Source of the DNA: Sulfobacillus thermosulfidooxidans DSM 9293
GTDB taxonomy: Bacteria; Bacillota; Sulfobacillia; Sulfobacillales; Sulfobacillaceae
DNA: 64,000 bases
Reading direction: 5' to 3'
Assembly: GCF_900176145.1 (NCBI RefSeq)
Contig: NZ_FWWY01000001.1
Coordinates: 1,163,819 to 1,227,818, forward strand
This document shows positions 18,942 to 27,597 of the stretch, piece after piece; position 1 is the stretch's first letter, and the number at the start of each line of letters is the position of its first letter. The position numbers and the translations under genes are program-made. The notes beneath the pieces were generated by a model. It did no database searches, was not told the origin of the DNA, and saw only the letters and a program-made list of their open reading frames with translations.

Positions 18942-19409
18942 CTAGCTGTTTTTGAGCAAGTCATTCAGCCGACTTCCTTTGTCAAGCTTAAGCATCATAA
19001 TACCGACAATAAGAAGATAAAGCCAAGCTGCTAGAGAAAATCCACGGCCGAAAGAATATTGGAGAAATTGAATGTGCCCCACCAACGGAGCTTTATTAAT
19101 GCCGAATGGTAAAGCGGTGATGCCGGAGATAAAGAACATCGTCATATTATAGGCGGTGAAAATAATGGGAGGTCCGTAATATGAGCGCAGTCCGAGTAGA
19201 TAAATGACCGCAATCAGTCCATACGATGCGGTTTCGATGTCAATCCAGTACGAGACAATCGGTGTCGATCCGGGGCTGGCAAAGAGGTGGGCTGCTACGT
19301 CTAATAATGCAAAGAACACCAGTGACAAACGCAGTGTATGGATTATCCGAAGATGTTTCGAGTCTATGTTTAGACGTTCGTCAGCAACCGTTTCCAATCG
19401 ACTACTCAT
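18942..19409 (-). CDS. Four-helix membrane protein of unknown function
   Basis: The product has 155 residues from ATG 19409, or 159 from ATG 19421; the ribosome site AAAGG is too close to the latter. Four hydrophobic segments span about residues 25-150 (LSLVFFALLDVAAHLFA, YGLIAVIYLLGL, TAYNMTMFFISGITA, LAAWLYLLIVGIMML). The C-terminus is short and charged. I do not recognise the family. It stands alone between the ArsR-type gene and an unannotated stretch. Confidence 0.65.
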   Translation of the reverse strand: MSSRLETVADERLNIDSKHLRIIHTLRLSLVFFALLDVAAHLFASPGSTPIVSYWIDIETASYGLIAVIYLLGLRSYYGPPIIFTAYNMTMFFISGITALPFGINKAPLVGHIQFLQYSFGRGFSLAAWLYLLIVGIMMLKLDKGSRLNDLLKNS

Positions 19410-19421
19410 AAGGCAGCACAT

Positions 19422-20101
19422 CCTTTCTTATTTGTGAATCATTTCACTTATAATGCTATCATCTTGGTGCCGGGACAACAGAGGGCATATGGTCCATAAC
19501 TGGGGACCCAAATGACGAAAATGGATATAGGCCTTTTGGTCCTGGTGTGAGGGATAGGTCTACTCCTTGTCGGTAGACTATCAACGTTCCCTACGTTTGT
19601 CTTGGCCGAACACGGGGACATAGAGGACTCAACCACGACCATCAAAGGAAGGTATCGTTATTCCAACACCCCTTCTTATTCGGGTAGATATGGTCCTTTT
19701 ATTGGCGTTAACGTCAGGGGGAAAGCGTTGGTGTAAGATGGTTATATTAACGGGGCGCCAGATTCCGGGAGTGTTTTCGTTCTATTGACAACTCATCTGG
19801 TAAGAGGACTGTCTTTATTGTGCCTTACAAGAAAACAGATTGCGGATGGCATTAAGGGTGCCCTATTGTCCAATTGCGGGAATTGATGGTGGGAGCGCTT
19901 CAGGCGATTACACCATGGTTAGCAAAAAAACCAACGATTTGTAACTTTCCCTTATACAAACGGAAGTTGGTATGATGGATCTGATGGATACGCTGAGCAG
20001 GCGTCTAATTCTTCTGTCGCGTAAGTCAATCAGTACTATGCTGGGCCATAATCCTTTTGAGGAAGGGCAGTGGACGAGGGTAAATGGGAGGCAGATAACT
20101 C
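19422..20101. other. Intergenic region of 680 bases, no supported gene
   Basis: A 65-codon frame on the minus strand (19448-19645) lacks a ribosome site and protein-like sequence and was not accepted. TTGACA at about 19784 and TATGAT at about 19971 are promoter-like hexamers but are not paired convincingly. GGGAGG at about 20090 serves the next gene. Confidence 0.35.
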
Positions 20102-20593
20102 GTGCTACGAAATTTTTTCACAACCAAAGTGGGAATTGTGACGGGCATTGCATTGGTTCTTGCGGGTGGCAGTGCCGTTTTTGCAGCCTCAAATTTTACA
20201 AATCCCTACCCGCCTCACGCTGGTGAGCCAGCGCCTAGAACGTTTCCGCATATCACTGTGCCGATTCCAAAGTCAGGACAACCTGTCCCTGCGGGACTTA
20301 CAATGGCCGTTACGAAGACTCAGGCGATTCACGATGCCTTGACTCAGGTCATGCAGCAAGATCCCTCGGGCTCGCCGACAGTCATCAGTGCCGTGCTTGT
20401 GTCGAAAACTACGGCCGAAGCTGAAATTGGCTCGGTGTCGCCATTGTTCCCCGACTATTTCTGGAAAGTGGGTTTAACAGGGGCGATAAAGTTATCAGAA
20501 CCCGCTGGAACCTATTCTCATGTCTTTGTTTTTGTGGACGCTCAGACTGGGCATCCATGGATTATTTGGGTGCCATTGCCACCGGCCCATTAG
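20102..20593 (+). CDS. Small secreted protein of unknown function
   Basis: The product has 163 residues, starting at GTG 20102 with GGAGG ten bases upstream. Residues 1-29 are a signal peptide (KVGIVTGIALVLAGGSAVFA). The mature part starts with a Pro-rich stretch and ends with VFVDAQTGHPWIIWVPLPP, a compact beta-like tail. No family was recognised. It lies 188 bases ahead of the selenoprotein candidate on the same strand, but with a separate leader, so a shared operon is not certain. Confidence 0.6.
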   Translation: MLRNFFTTKVGIVTGIALVLAGGSAVFAASNFTNPYPPHAGEPAPRTFPHITVPIPKSGQPVPAGLTMAVTKTQAIHDALTQVMQQDPSGSPTVISAVLVSKTTAEAEIGSVSPLFPDYFWKVGLTGAIKLSEPAGTYSHVFVFVDAQTGHPWIIWVPLPPAH

Positions 20594-20781
20594 CTTGCTC
20601 CCAATGCCGAATCTTTCTGATAAAAACCTGGTCAACTCGGTTATTTTCGTCCTTTAATCCTTGATAAAATAAGAAAATTTAGACTGAAGAAACGATAACC
20701 TCGATGATTGAAACGGGATTGTCGTTAGTTCATAATAATAAAAACTATAAAAATGCAAGTGATGAAAAGAGGTCATTCCAT

Positions 20782-21579
20782 ATGACTAGTTCACCAATCC
20801 CGTTATCGTGGGAGGCATCATACGAGCAGTGGAAACAAAGTCGTTACCCCTCTTTGTTAGAAAAGGACTGGAAGACGGCATTTAGTGATTACCCATGGAT
20901 TTCTTTTTTCGATAGCCCTTTTGTTGCTCTTTCTAAACCACTAAACCAGTCTCGGATCGCTTTAATTAGTTCCGCCGGCGTGTCGTTAACCACACAACCT
21001 CCTTATGATGCCGAGGATCCCTTTGGGGATCATAGTTTTCGCGGCATCGATACAAAAACTCCCTTGCCAAGCTGGCAGGTCAATCATGGACACTATGATA
21101 CGACTTCGGCGCAAGTCGATTATAATACCGTATTTCCGCTGGATATTCTGACCCAATTAGCACAAAACGGATATATCGGCTCGCTTGCAGCAGAAAATTA
21201 TACGTTCATGGGATACCAGCCTGATCCCCGTCCGTTTTATGAGAAGTCGGCTGGGAAGATTTTAGAGGGGTTACGGGCACAAGGAGTGGATGCGGTGCTG
21301 TTAATCCCTGGATGACCCGTGTGTCATCAGTCCGTGGGACTGTATGCGCGTTATTTGGAAAGTGAAGGCATTGCCACCGTTGTTATAGGCGCTCTTAAAC
21401 CGATGTTGGAAACGGTAAAACCTCCGCGGGTCTTGTGGATTCGGGCCGCGCTCGGAAAACTAGTGGGAAATCCCCACGATACCAACGAGCAAATGAATCG
21501 GGTCAAAAAAGCCCTCAAGCTCTTAGAAACAGCAACCTATGGCGGTACTTTGATATCATATTCCGACAAAGAGAATTGA
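20782..21579 (+). CDS. Probable selenoprotein, PrdB/GrdB (selenoprotein B) reductase family, in-frame UGA
   Basis: ATG 20782 follows AGAGGT. The frame stops at TGA 21313-21315 but continues in the same frame for 88 more codons, and both halves match one family, the glycine/betaine/sarcosine/D-proline reductase selenoprotein B group. Read through, the product is 265 residues with codon 178 as selenocysteine in LLIPG-U-PVCHQSVG. That is a UxxC redox motif, as in D-proline reductase PrdB. A hairpin just after the UGA fits a bacterial SECIS element. Family members reduce their substrate through the Sec/Cys pair, but this copy has no proline or glycine reductase partners, so the substrate is unknown; a role in metal or oxidant defence is suggested by the MerR gene 60 bases downstream. 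The alternative is a nonsense mutation of a Cys codon. Confidence 0.75.
21325..21346 (+). promoter_or_regulatory. Candidate bacterial SECIS hairpin
   Basis: CAGTCC (21328-21333) pairs perfectly with GGACTG (21337-21342) around the loop GTG. The stem extends by CAT (21325-21327) pairing with ATG (21344-21346) with U21343 bulged. The loop begins 18 bases after the UGA and its first base is G. In the family of bacterial SECIS elements a short loop with an early G at this sort of distance directs SelB to insert selenocysteine. Confidence 0.6.
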
Positions 21580-21638
21580 TGGGGATATTCGGGCGTGATT
21601 CATGCGGTCATAGGGATTTTAGCAAAGGAGGAGAGAGA

Positions 21639-22076
21639 ATGAGCCAACGTCTCGACACCATGCGCATTGGCGAACTGGCCAAATTAGCCAAAATTACTCC
21701 CAAAACTCTTCGATATTACGAAGATTTTGGGTTATTGCCGGCCAGTCAACGCAGTGAATCGGGATACCGCTTATATTCGTGGAACGATTTGGATCGACTG
21801 CGGTTTATCCAAAAAGCCAAAGCAGTCGGATTTTCGTTGAGCGAGATTCGTTCGATTATGGCTTTACGTAATCACGGCGAGGTACCGTGCGATCATGTGA
21901 AGGCATTGATTAATCAGAAGTTGGAAGAAGTTCATTCTCAAATCCAAAATTTGAAAGAGTTAGCTGACGAACTACGCGTGATGCAACAAGAAGCCGAAGC
22001 ACTGCCGTCGTGTGAAGCCTGCGTCTGCGAGATTATTGAGCATCATGACAACAAGAGTCAACAGGATGTTTTTTGA
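21639..22076 (+). CDS. MerR-family metal-responsive activator
   Basis: The product has 145 residues, starting at ATG 21639 behind AAAGGAGGAG. The winged helix is near residues 9-75 (MRIGELAKLAKITPKTLRYY, SESGYRLYSWNDLDRLRFI), followed by a long dimerisation helix. A Cys in EVPCDHVKALI and a C-terminal cluster (SCEACVCEIIEHHD) match the metal-binding cysteines of MerR/ZntR/PbrR-type sensors rather than the two-Cys CueR loop. Such proteins untwist promoters with 19-20 bp spacers, and a promoter of that kind precedes the HMA/P1B-ATPase operon about 3 kb away. That regulatory link is inference. Confidence 0.9.
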   Translation: MSQRLDTMRIGELAKLAKITPKTLRYYEDFGLLPASQRSESGYRLYSWNDLDRLRFIQKAKAVGFSLSEIRSIMALRNHGEVPCDHVKALINQKLEEVHSQIQNLKELADELRVMQQEAEALPSCEACVCEIIEHHDNKSQQDVF

Positions 22077-22085
22077 TAATGTGCC

Positions 22086-22135
22086 AATCCTTCCTGCTTA
22101 GGGGTTTTCCATTAAGCCCTTAAGCAGGAAGGATT
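22086..22135. terminator. Strong bidirectional terminator
   Basis: AATCCTTCCTGCTTA (22086-22100) pairs perfectly with TAAGCAGGAAGGATT (22121-22135), and the loop can add GGG/CCC pairs. It separates the MerR gene from the convergent P1B-ATPase gene. Confidence 0.85.
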
Positions 22136-22205
22136 AATAGAATAGGGATCATATTGCTAAGGATCACACCTTAAGACTTTTGGTGATATATTCTTCATCA
22201 TGTCG

Positions 22206-24485
22206 TTAACCTTTTGCCTTAATAGGATAAGAGGTTACGGAGGAAATCAGGTGCTGAGGAGGGGACGCGAGTTTTCCGCCTAGAAAAGAGTTAGTCAACA
22301 CCGTGCTGACGCTCATGACCATTGCCAACATCGCCCATGAGGGGCCGATTAATCCGGTCATCGCCAAAGGAATGCCTATCCCATTAAAAGAAAATGCCAA
22401 TGCGATATTTTGTACGGTTTTGTGATACGAATTGCGGCCAATCATAATGGCTTGCGGCACTGCGCTGAGACGATCTCCCATGATAATGACATCTGCTGAT
22501 TCCATCGCGATATCGGTACCGGCTCCGATCGCCACTCCTACATCAGCTTGCGTGAGTGCTGGCGCATCATTAATTCCGTCTCCTACCATCATGACGCGGT
22601 GGCCGAATTGTTGCAGTTCTCGAACCGCATGGGCCTTTTCGCTAGGTAATATTTCGGCACGAAAATCATTGATGCCCACTGCTTGGGCTACGGCTCGGGC
22701 TGTGTATTGATTATCGCCTGTCAACATGATCGGTTTGATGCCAAGTTTCTTAAGATGATTCACCGCTTCTAGAGCATCAGGTTTGATCGTGTCGGCGATA
22801 GCGATAAAACCTAGCAAGGTATCATTTTCGGCGACGCCTACCACGGTATTTCCCTGTGCTTGCAACGATTTAATCTGGCTTTCGTGACCATCAAGTTTAA
22901 TCCCCTCGTCTTCCAAAAATCGAGGGGATCCGACTTTGAGGTGTCGGCCCTCCCATGTTGCCTGTAACCCTTTACCCGGAAACGATTGGAAATCATCCAC
23001 AGTGGGAATATCCAGACCTTCTTGCTCAGCGTATTGAACAACGGCACGAGATAACGGATGTTCAGAGGGGTTTTCAGCGATAGCGGCAATTTTTAGGAGA
23101 TACGGCTCAGACGTTCCTTCAAGAGGAATAACTTGGGTCACCGAGGGGCGCCCTTCGGTCAGTGTTCCCGTTTTGTCGAGGGCTACCCACTGAATATCTT
23201 TAAGGACTTGGAAAGCTTCGCCGCCGCGAATCAATATCCCGTGTTCTGCCGCCATGCCTCCTCCTCGGATCATGGCTAAAGGTGTTGCCATTCCTAAGGC
23301 ACAAGGATATCCCATCACGAAGACGGCTAGCATGGCAAAGATGCCTCGGGTTATATCCATATGTCCTGATACCATATAGTCTCCGAGCGTCCAGATAAGA
23401 ATTGCTAATGCGGCAGCCGCCAACACGCCGGGGACATAGACCGCAAGAACGCGGTCAACGAGTTGCAAAATTCCCGGTTTTTTGGCTCGTGCTTCTTCAA
23501 TTTGATGTGCGATCTGTTGAAGAAAGCTTTCCTCGCCGACACGGGTCACCAAGACCATCAAAGATCCGGTAAGATTGAGGGATCCTCCAATCACCTCAGT
23601 CCCGACGGTTTTGTCTACGGGCAATGATTCCCCTGTGACAAGACTTTCATTGACGGTAGAAGAACCATCAATAACGCGCCCATCCAAAGGAATTGCCTCC
23701 CCCGGTCGAATGCGGATAATCTCTCCAACCGCTATGTCGTCGATCGGTACGGTTTGTTCGAGACCGTTACGGATAACCGTTGCCATTGCGGGTTGTAACT
23801 CAAGAAGTTTCATGACCGAACGAGACGCCTTAGTTCTTACCAACAGGGAGGCATATCCTGAAAGGATGTGGTATGTCGTGATAAACGTCGCGACGGCAAA
23901 GAAGTCCGGAGCGGGAAATTCTAGGGCTGGGATATGGGCAGCGTGTCCAATGAGTCCCAATATCCCCCCCAAAAATCCACTGAATGCTCCAAATTCCAAA
24001 AGTACATGCTGGTTAAGAATTCCCCGTTTCAGCGAATGCCAAGCCATTTTGAGAATATAATAACCTGGGCCTAATATGGTTATTAAAGCGAAAAGAGGCA
24101 TGACTATGGTCATGAATGGGCGAATGATGTTTAGGGACACGAGGTGTAACCATAAAACACTCATTAAGATCAGAGAGAGCGCGGTCATGGTTCCAGCAAA
24201 CCATAAACGTCGGCGTTCCCAATCAATTTCTTTTTGCTGTTCCTCATACGCTTTGACACGCCGGGGATCGCGGATAGTATAACCTAAATCCAATAAAGTT
24301 TGCCGAATCTGATCATCTGTCAGTATTTTGGGATTGAACTCAATCAGGGCTTCTTCATGGGCGAGTGATACACTGGCGTTGATGATGCCAGGCATGCGAG
24401 CAAGGCCTTTGGTAATACTGGTTGCACAAAATGAGCAGGCCATCCCTCCGACTTTGTATTGTACTTGCTGCGTGTCTTCTGTCAT
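22206..24485 (-). CDS. P1B-type heavy-metal ATPase with a YPC metal-site motif
   Basis: The product has 759 residues. An N-terminal HMA domain has MACSFC (Cys17, Cys20). Eight membrane helices, the actuator motif TGES, the phosphorylation site DKTGTLTEG (Asp437) and the hinge GDGINDAP follow. The sixth-helix motif reads YPC (393-395) instead of CPC. In TM7 and TM8 the CopA residues YN and MxxSS are changed (SFNGIGIP, MVMSVSTVLTNS). It exports a soft metal from the cytoplasm using ATP, but copper specificity of the usual P1B-1 kind is doubtful. Its start overlaps the stop of the HMA chaperone gene (ATGA), so they are coupled. Confidence 0.9.
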   Translation of the reverse strand: MTEDTQQVQYKVGGMACSFCATSITKGLARMPGIINASVSLAHEEALIEFNPKILTDDQIRQTLLDLGYTIRDPRRVKAYEEQQKEIDWERRRLWFAGTMTALSLILMSVLWLHLVSLNIIRPFMTIVMPLFALITILGPGYYILKMAWHSLKRGILNQHVLLEFGAFSGFLGGILGLIGHAAHIPALEFPAPDFFAVATFITTYHILSGYASLLVRTKASRSVMKLLELQPAMATVIRNGLEQTVPIDDIAVGEIIRIRPGEAIPLDGRVIDGSSTVNESLVTGESLPVDKTVGTEVIGGSLNLTGSLMVLVTRVGEESFLQQIAHQIEEARAKKPGILQLVDRVLAVYVPGVLAAAALAILIWTLGDYMVSGHMDITRGIFAMLAVFVMGYPCALGMATPLAMIRGGGMAAEHGILIRGGEAFQVLKDIQWVALDKTGTLTEGRPSVTQVIPLEGTSEPYLLKIAAIAENPSEHPLSRAVVQYAEQEGLDIPTVDDFQSFPGKGLQATWEGRHLKVGSPRFLEDEGIKLDGHESQIKSLQAQGNTVVGVAENDTLLGFIAIADTIKPDALEAVNHLKKLGIKPIMLTGDNQYTARAVAQAVGINDFRAEILPSEKAHAVRELQQFGHRVMMVGDGINDAPALTQADVGVAIGAGTDIAMESADVIIMGDRLSAVPQAIMIGRNSYHKTVQNIALAFSFNGIGIPLAMTGLIGPSWAMLAMVMSVSTVLTNSFLGGKLASPPQHLISSVTSYPIKAKG

Positions 24486-24715
24486 GATGACACCTCCACT
24501 TTTACCTGGTAACCTAAAGCTTCTAAACGGTCTTGAATCACCTCTTCGGCGGTCTCATTCAAGGAAAATGTCACTTCAATTTTTTGTGTTTGGTGATCGG
24601 CTATGACGGAATGAACACCCGGGATGCGCCTTAAAGCCTTTCCTACTCGGGCCTCGCAGCTTGCGCAATGAAGTTTTTCGTCTCCCACGACGGTAAAGGT
24701 TTGTACTTTGACCAT
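24482..24715 (-). CDS. Small HMA-domain metallochaperone
   Basis: The product has 77 residues. ATG 24715 has AAAGGAG nine to ten bases upstream; a GTG nine bases earlier touches the ribosome site. The fold is betaalphabetabetaalphabeta with the metal motif LHCASCEARVGKALRRIPGV (CxxC). It delivers Cu(I) or a similar metal to the adjacent ATPase, with which it overlaps by four bases. It is first in the operon behind a MerR-type promoter. Calling it CopZ would assume copper as the metal. Confidence 0.87.
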   Translation of the reverse strand: MVKVQTFTVVGDEKLHCASCEARVGKALRRIPGVHSVIADHQTQKIEVTFSLNETAEEVIQDRLEALGYQVKVEVSS

Positions 24716-24772
24716 GGATATCACTCCTTTAAATTTTTGCGGTGATGTGTCGGACTTCTCTACCGCAGGAAC

Positions 24773-24804
24773 ATCGTAAACCTTCCCGTTAACAGGAATG
24801 TCAA
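24773..24804 (-). promoter_or_regulatory. MerR-type promoter/operator of the HMA-ATPase operon
   Basis: On the minus strand TTGACA (24804-24799) and TACGAT (24778-24773) are separated by 20 bases, longer than the usual 17. The spacer contains the dyad TTCCTGTTAACGGGAA. An over-long spacer with a central dyad is the signature of promoters activated by MerR-family proteins. Confidence 0.75.
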
Positions 24805-24815
24805 GGGACTTTTTG

Positions 24816-25147
24816 TTTTCTTTGGTATGTCGGACTCTTTTGGTCTAGCCGTTGGTAGGAGGTATACCCTGTTCTTGGACAATAACTGAAAGAGCGGACG
24901 ACCGTAGGATTGTTTTACCTCAAAAATACGGGAGGCTAAGTGATTGTAAGGCAGGAGATTAGATAGGGTTACTATAGCCACATCGAACGTTGATACAAAG
25001 GATTATGAGTCCGTCAGGCATATTGGCCAGTGGAGTGATATAACGCGGTATGGAAAGGCAACGCAGATGACGTTGCCCTCCAAGAATCCGATCAATAGAA
25101 ACTTTACGTCTATCCCACACCAACAGATATCTTAATGGCCTGGTCGA
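24816..25147. other. Intergenic region upstream of the MerR-type promoter
   Basis: Part of this stretch (around 24816-24840) resembles 26448-26475, so the duplication that includes the promoter extends upstream of it. No gene was recognised in the remainder. Confidence 0.4.
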
Positions 25148-26153
25148 CTAGCCACATCCTTTCGAGCACAGTGACCAGGCGATTTGATGATAAATCATGG
25201 CATAAGCCTGGGCCTCGTGAGAGGGCAAATGCCTCGATAAAATCCGCAGACGCGCATTTTTCCGCATCTCATCGGCCTCTTGGGGATGATCGAGGGTCAA
25301 ACGGAATGCCGCAATCAATTCTTCCGGGGTGTCGAACAACAACCCCGTTTTCCCATCCTCGATGAGATACCGGTTCCCATGAATATTGCTGGCGACGATC
25401 AAAGCACCACAACTCATGGCCTCCATGAGCGCGTTAGAGACGCCTTCGATCCGGCTCGTATTCAAAACAATGGTGGCCCGTTGGTACCATGTCCCCATCT
25501 GCTCCTTCGGCACTTCGCCCATCACCTGCACCCACGGTTTATCCTGGGCGGCTTGCACTACCCGTTCCCATTCTTCCCCATCACGCACCGGTCCTAATAT
25601 GGCGAGCTGAAAATCGATCCCCAGGGTCTTACGGGCGGATTGTACGAGGTCGATCGCCCAGGCACTGCGTTTCACCGGGCGAATACCGCCAGCCATCACG
25701 ACTAAGGGGGGCCAATCCCGCGTTTGAGACGAATCCGCGGGGCAGAACATCGTTTCATCCACCGACGGCGGGATCACCTGCACGCGGTGCTCCCACGCGG
25801 GAGCATCCGCCAACAACCGTTTACGGGCATTGGGCGTAAACACCACCTGATGGTGCAAGGATGACAGGGTGTGGCGAATCGGCCCGGGATCTTTCGCCCA
25901 ATCTCCCCATAAGTCGGTTCCGGTCCACGTGACCACGATTTTTTCAGGGTCAATGCCCTGGTGGAGTAATCGTTGTCCCACTTGCACCGCATTCCAGGCA
26001 TGATACACGTCATAGTCCCCTGAGATGGGGATGAAAACGTTCGACGTGTGCGTTAAGACCTAAGTGGTTGAGACCACGTTGCAGGCGTTCAGCCGACACA
26101 AAATTCCCCCCCGTAACGGGGGTATCAGGCGGCACAATTAAACCGATTTTCAT
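25148..26153 (-). pseudogene. GT4-family (GT-B) glycosyltransferase, frameshifted
   Basis: ATG 26153 follows AAAGGA. The first part, MKIGLIVPPDTPVTGGNF, is a typical GT-B N-terminus. The frame breaks at AAAA 26034-26037 (plus strand); removing one base joins NAHVERF to IPISGDYDVYHAWNAVQVG and gives about 334 residues. The C-terminal half has the GT4 donor site features (VVMAGGIRPVKRS, IEGVSNALMEAMSCG, with the E-x7-E type motif). It would transfer a sugar from a nucleotide donor in the cytoplasm. It lies between two copies of a metal-operon promoter and has no functional link to its neighbours, so it was probably inserted there. Confidence 0.8.
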
Positions 26154-26283
26154 CAGGCTTTCGTCCTTTCTTATGTTCATCCTAACCAAGCGACAAGGAA
26201 ATTTAACAAGATGCATTTCGAACAGCAAGTGGCGACTTTTTCACTTTTTCTGTTTGGGAAGAGGTTTTCGATAGGATCATTTG

Positions 26284-26375
26284 GAATGCGCTTTAAAGCC
26301 TTTCCTACTCTGAGCACCGCTTGTGCGATGGAGTTTTTTACTGCCCACGATACAAGATGTTTGCACTTTAATCAT
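26284..26375 (-). pseudogene. Remnant of a second HMA metallochaperone gene
   Basis: The minus strand starts ATGATTAAAGTGCAAAC (MIKVQT), matching MVKVQT of the intact chaperone at 24715, behind the same AGGAGTG ribosome site. DNA similarity continues through the CxxC region and the segment giving KALRRIPG, but the CASC codons are damaged and the frame is lost. It has its own copy of the MerR-type promoter. Confidence 0.75.
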
Positions 26376-26406
26376 GGATAACACTCCTTTCGTCTATTGC
26401 AGGAAG

Positions 26407-26438
26407 ATCGTAAACTCTCCCGTTAGCTGGAATGTCAA
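26407..26438 (-). promoter_or_regulatory. Second copy of the MerR-type promoter
   Basis: TTGACA (26438-26433) and TACGAT (26412-26407) again have a 20-base spacer, here with the dyad TTCCAGCTAACGGGAG. The architecture is the same as at 24773-24804, though the sequence has diverged. It now drives only a chaperone remnant and, past it, possibly the glycosyltransferase pseudogene. Confidence 0.7.
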
Positions 26439-26680
26439 GAGGTTTTTTCGATTTCACTGTCGGGGATGTCGGACTCCTGTCGGTCAGCCATAATTAATGA
26501 GATAACCTTCGTGTCACAGAAAAAAGAGTCCGTCGCCATATTTGGATGGGTGATTCAATGCTCGGATATTTTGATCTCAGATATCAAAGATTTTCAGGAA
26601 ATAAGAGATGAACGATGTCATGTGGAAAAGAAGCGGTAGAATGCCTTAAGCGCCCAAGTGAGTGGATGTGCTGCACGTAA
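26439..26680. other. Duplicated upstream region, no gene
   Basis: The part next to the second promoter resembles the region upstream of the first (TGTCGGACTC is shared). Nothing else was recognised up to the end of the DUF4396 gene. Confidence 0.35.
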
Positions 26681-27520
26681 TCAGATGAAAACAGCACCCA
26701 GAGATGCTGCTAATATTCCTACGCTCCACATCGTGATATACCAGATTTTTCGGTGTTGCGTTTGATGTCCGTTCATGTTGTGTGACATCGAGGCGTCATG
26801 ATTATGCGCTAGATGTTGATGTTGTTGAGAATGGTTGCTAACGTGCTCTTCATAGGATGTTGTCTGAGGTTCTGTACTCATTAAACCGTGTTTTAAATGA
26901 GCTGCGACCATCCACCAATTTAAAGGATAAGCGAGAATGGCGCCCGCTATGAGGGCCAGGGACATCATAAACCAAAACTCACCCTGATGGGGTGATGCCG
27001 CTGCCGGATGAAGTCGGATCCAAGGAACCATGACCGCAATCATTCCGGCCATCACACCATTCATCGATAACCATTCAGGTAGAAACATTTTTCGAAGGGC
27101 CACAAGGTAGCTGCCGCCCACCATATCCTTCATAAAAAGCGATTGAAAAATCAGCCAGCCGACAAGAAATCCGGCGACATATTCAATGAAGAGATTAAGT
27201 ATCATCGATATGTGTTGAGAATGAAAAAGGCCAATGATGACGGCCGCTCCGATAATACCAACGCTGTCTCCGGCGACGCAATGCAAAGTGGATCCCACCG
27301 CTTGTTTCCACAAAGGTGCAATATATTGCCGGTGCGTACCCGGTAAAGGTTCTCGCACGGTCAATATATAGAGTACGAGCCCTAAAGGTCCCATAAATAT
27401 GGTGACGAGGAGAAAAGCCATGTGCATAGTCGTATCAATCGGGGCCTGGGGCCAGTCAAAAATTATAAACGAGACGGATAGCAAGGAAAGAATCCCCCAA
27501 AGTATAACGACACTTCCCAA
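26681..27520 (-). CDS. DUF4396-type membrane protein with a His-rich loop
   Basis: TTG 27520 is chosen as the start because AAGGAGGG lies eight bases upstream and the first membrane helix begins directly after it; an ATG at 27544 has no ribosome site. The product has about 279 residues and around six to seven helices. A cytoplasmic or external loop of about 30 residues rich in His and Met (HSQQHQHLAHNHDASMSHN) precedes the last helix and is suited to binding copper or another metal. DUF4396 proteins recur beside copper genes. It is the last gene of the csoR-copA operon, 77 bases after the preceding stop with overlap of upstream sequence. Confidence 0.75.
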   Translation of the reverse strand: MGSVVILWGILSLLSVSFIIFDWPQAPIDTTMHMAFLLVTIFMGPLGLVLYILTVREPLPGTHRQYIAPLWKQAVGSTLHCVAGDSVGIIGAAVIIGLFHSQHISMILNLFIEYVAGFLVGWLIFQSLFMKDMVGGSYLVALRKMFLPEWLSMNGVMAGMIAVMVPWIRLHPAAASPHQGEFWFMMSLALIAGAILAYPLNWWMVAAHLKHGLMSTEPQTTSYEEHVSNHSQQHQHLAHNHDASMSHNMNGHQTQHRKIWYITMWSVGILAASLGAVFI

Positions 27521-27597
27521 TTCATATCCCTCCTTTTCGCTCATAAACTGTAAAAATCTTTTAGGAATCGTAAGAAACGTTTTCGGAGCACTCCGAA

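Noticed and set aside
19448-19645. 65-codon frame on the minus strand
   Set aside because: No ribosome site, no recognisable family and composition like non-coding sequence.
20782-21315. Treating the first part of the selenoprotein candidate as a complete 177-residue protein
   Set aside because: The same frame continues immediately after the TGA with conserved family sequence including the Cys of UxxC, so a simple stop is less likely than Sec or a point mutation.
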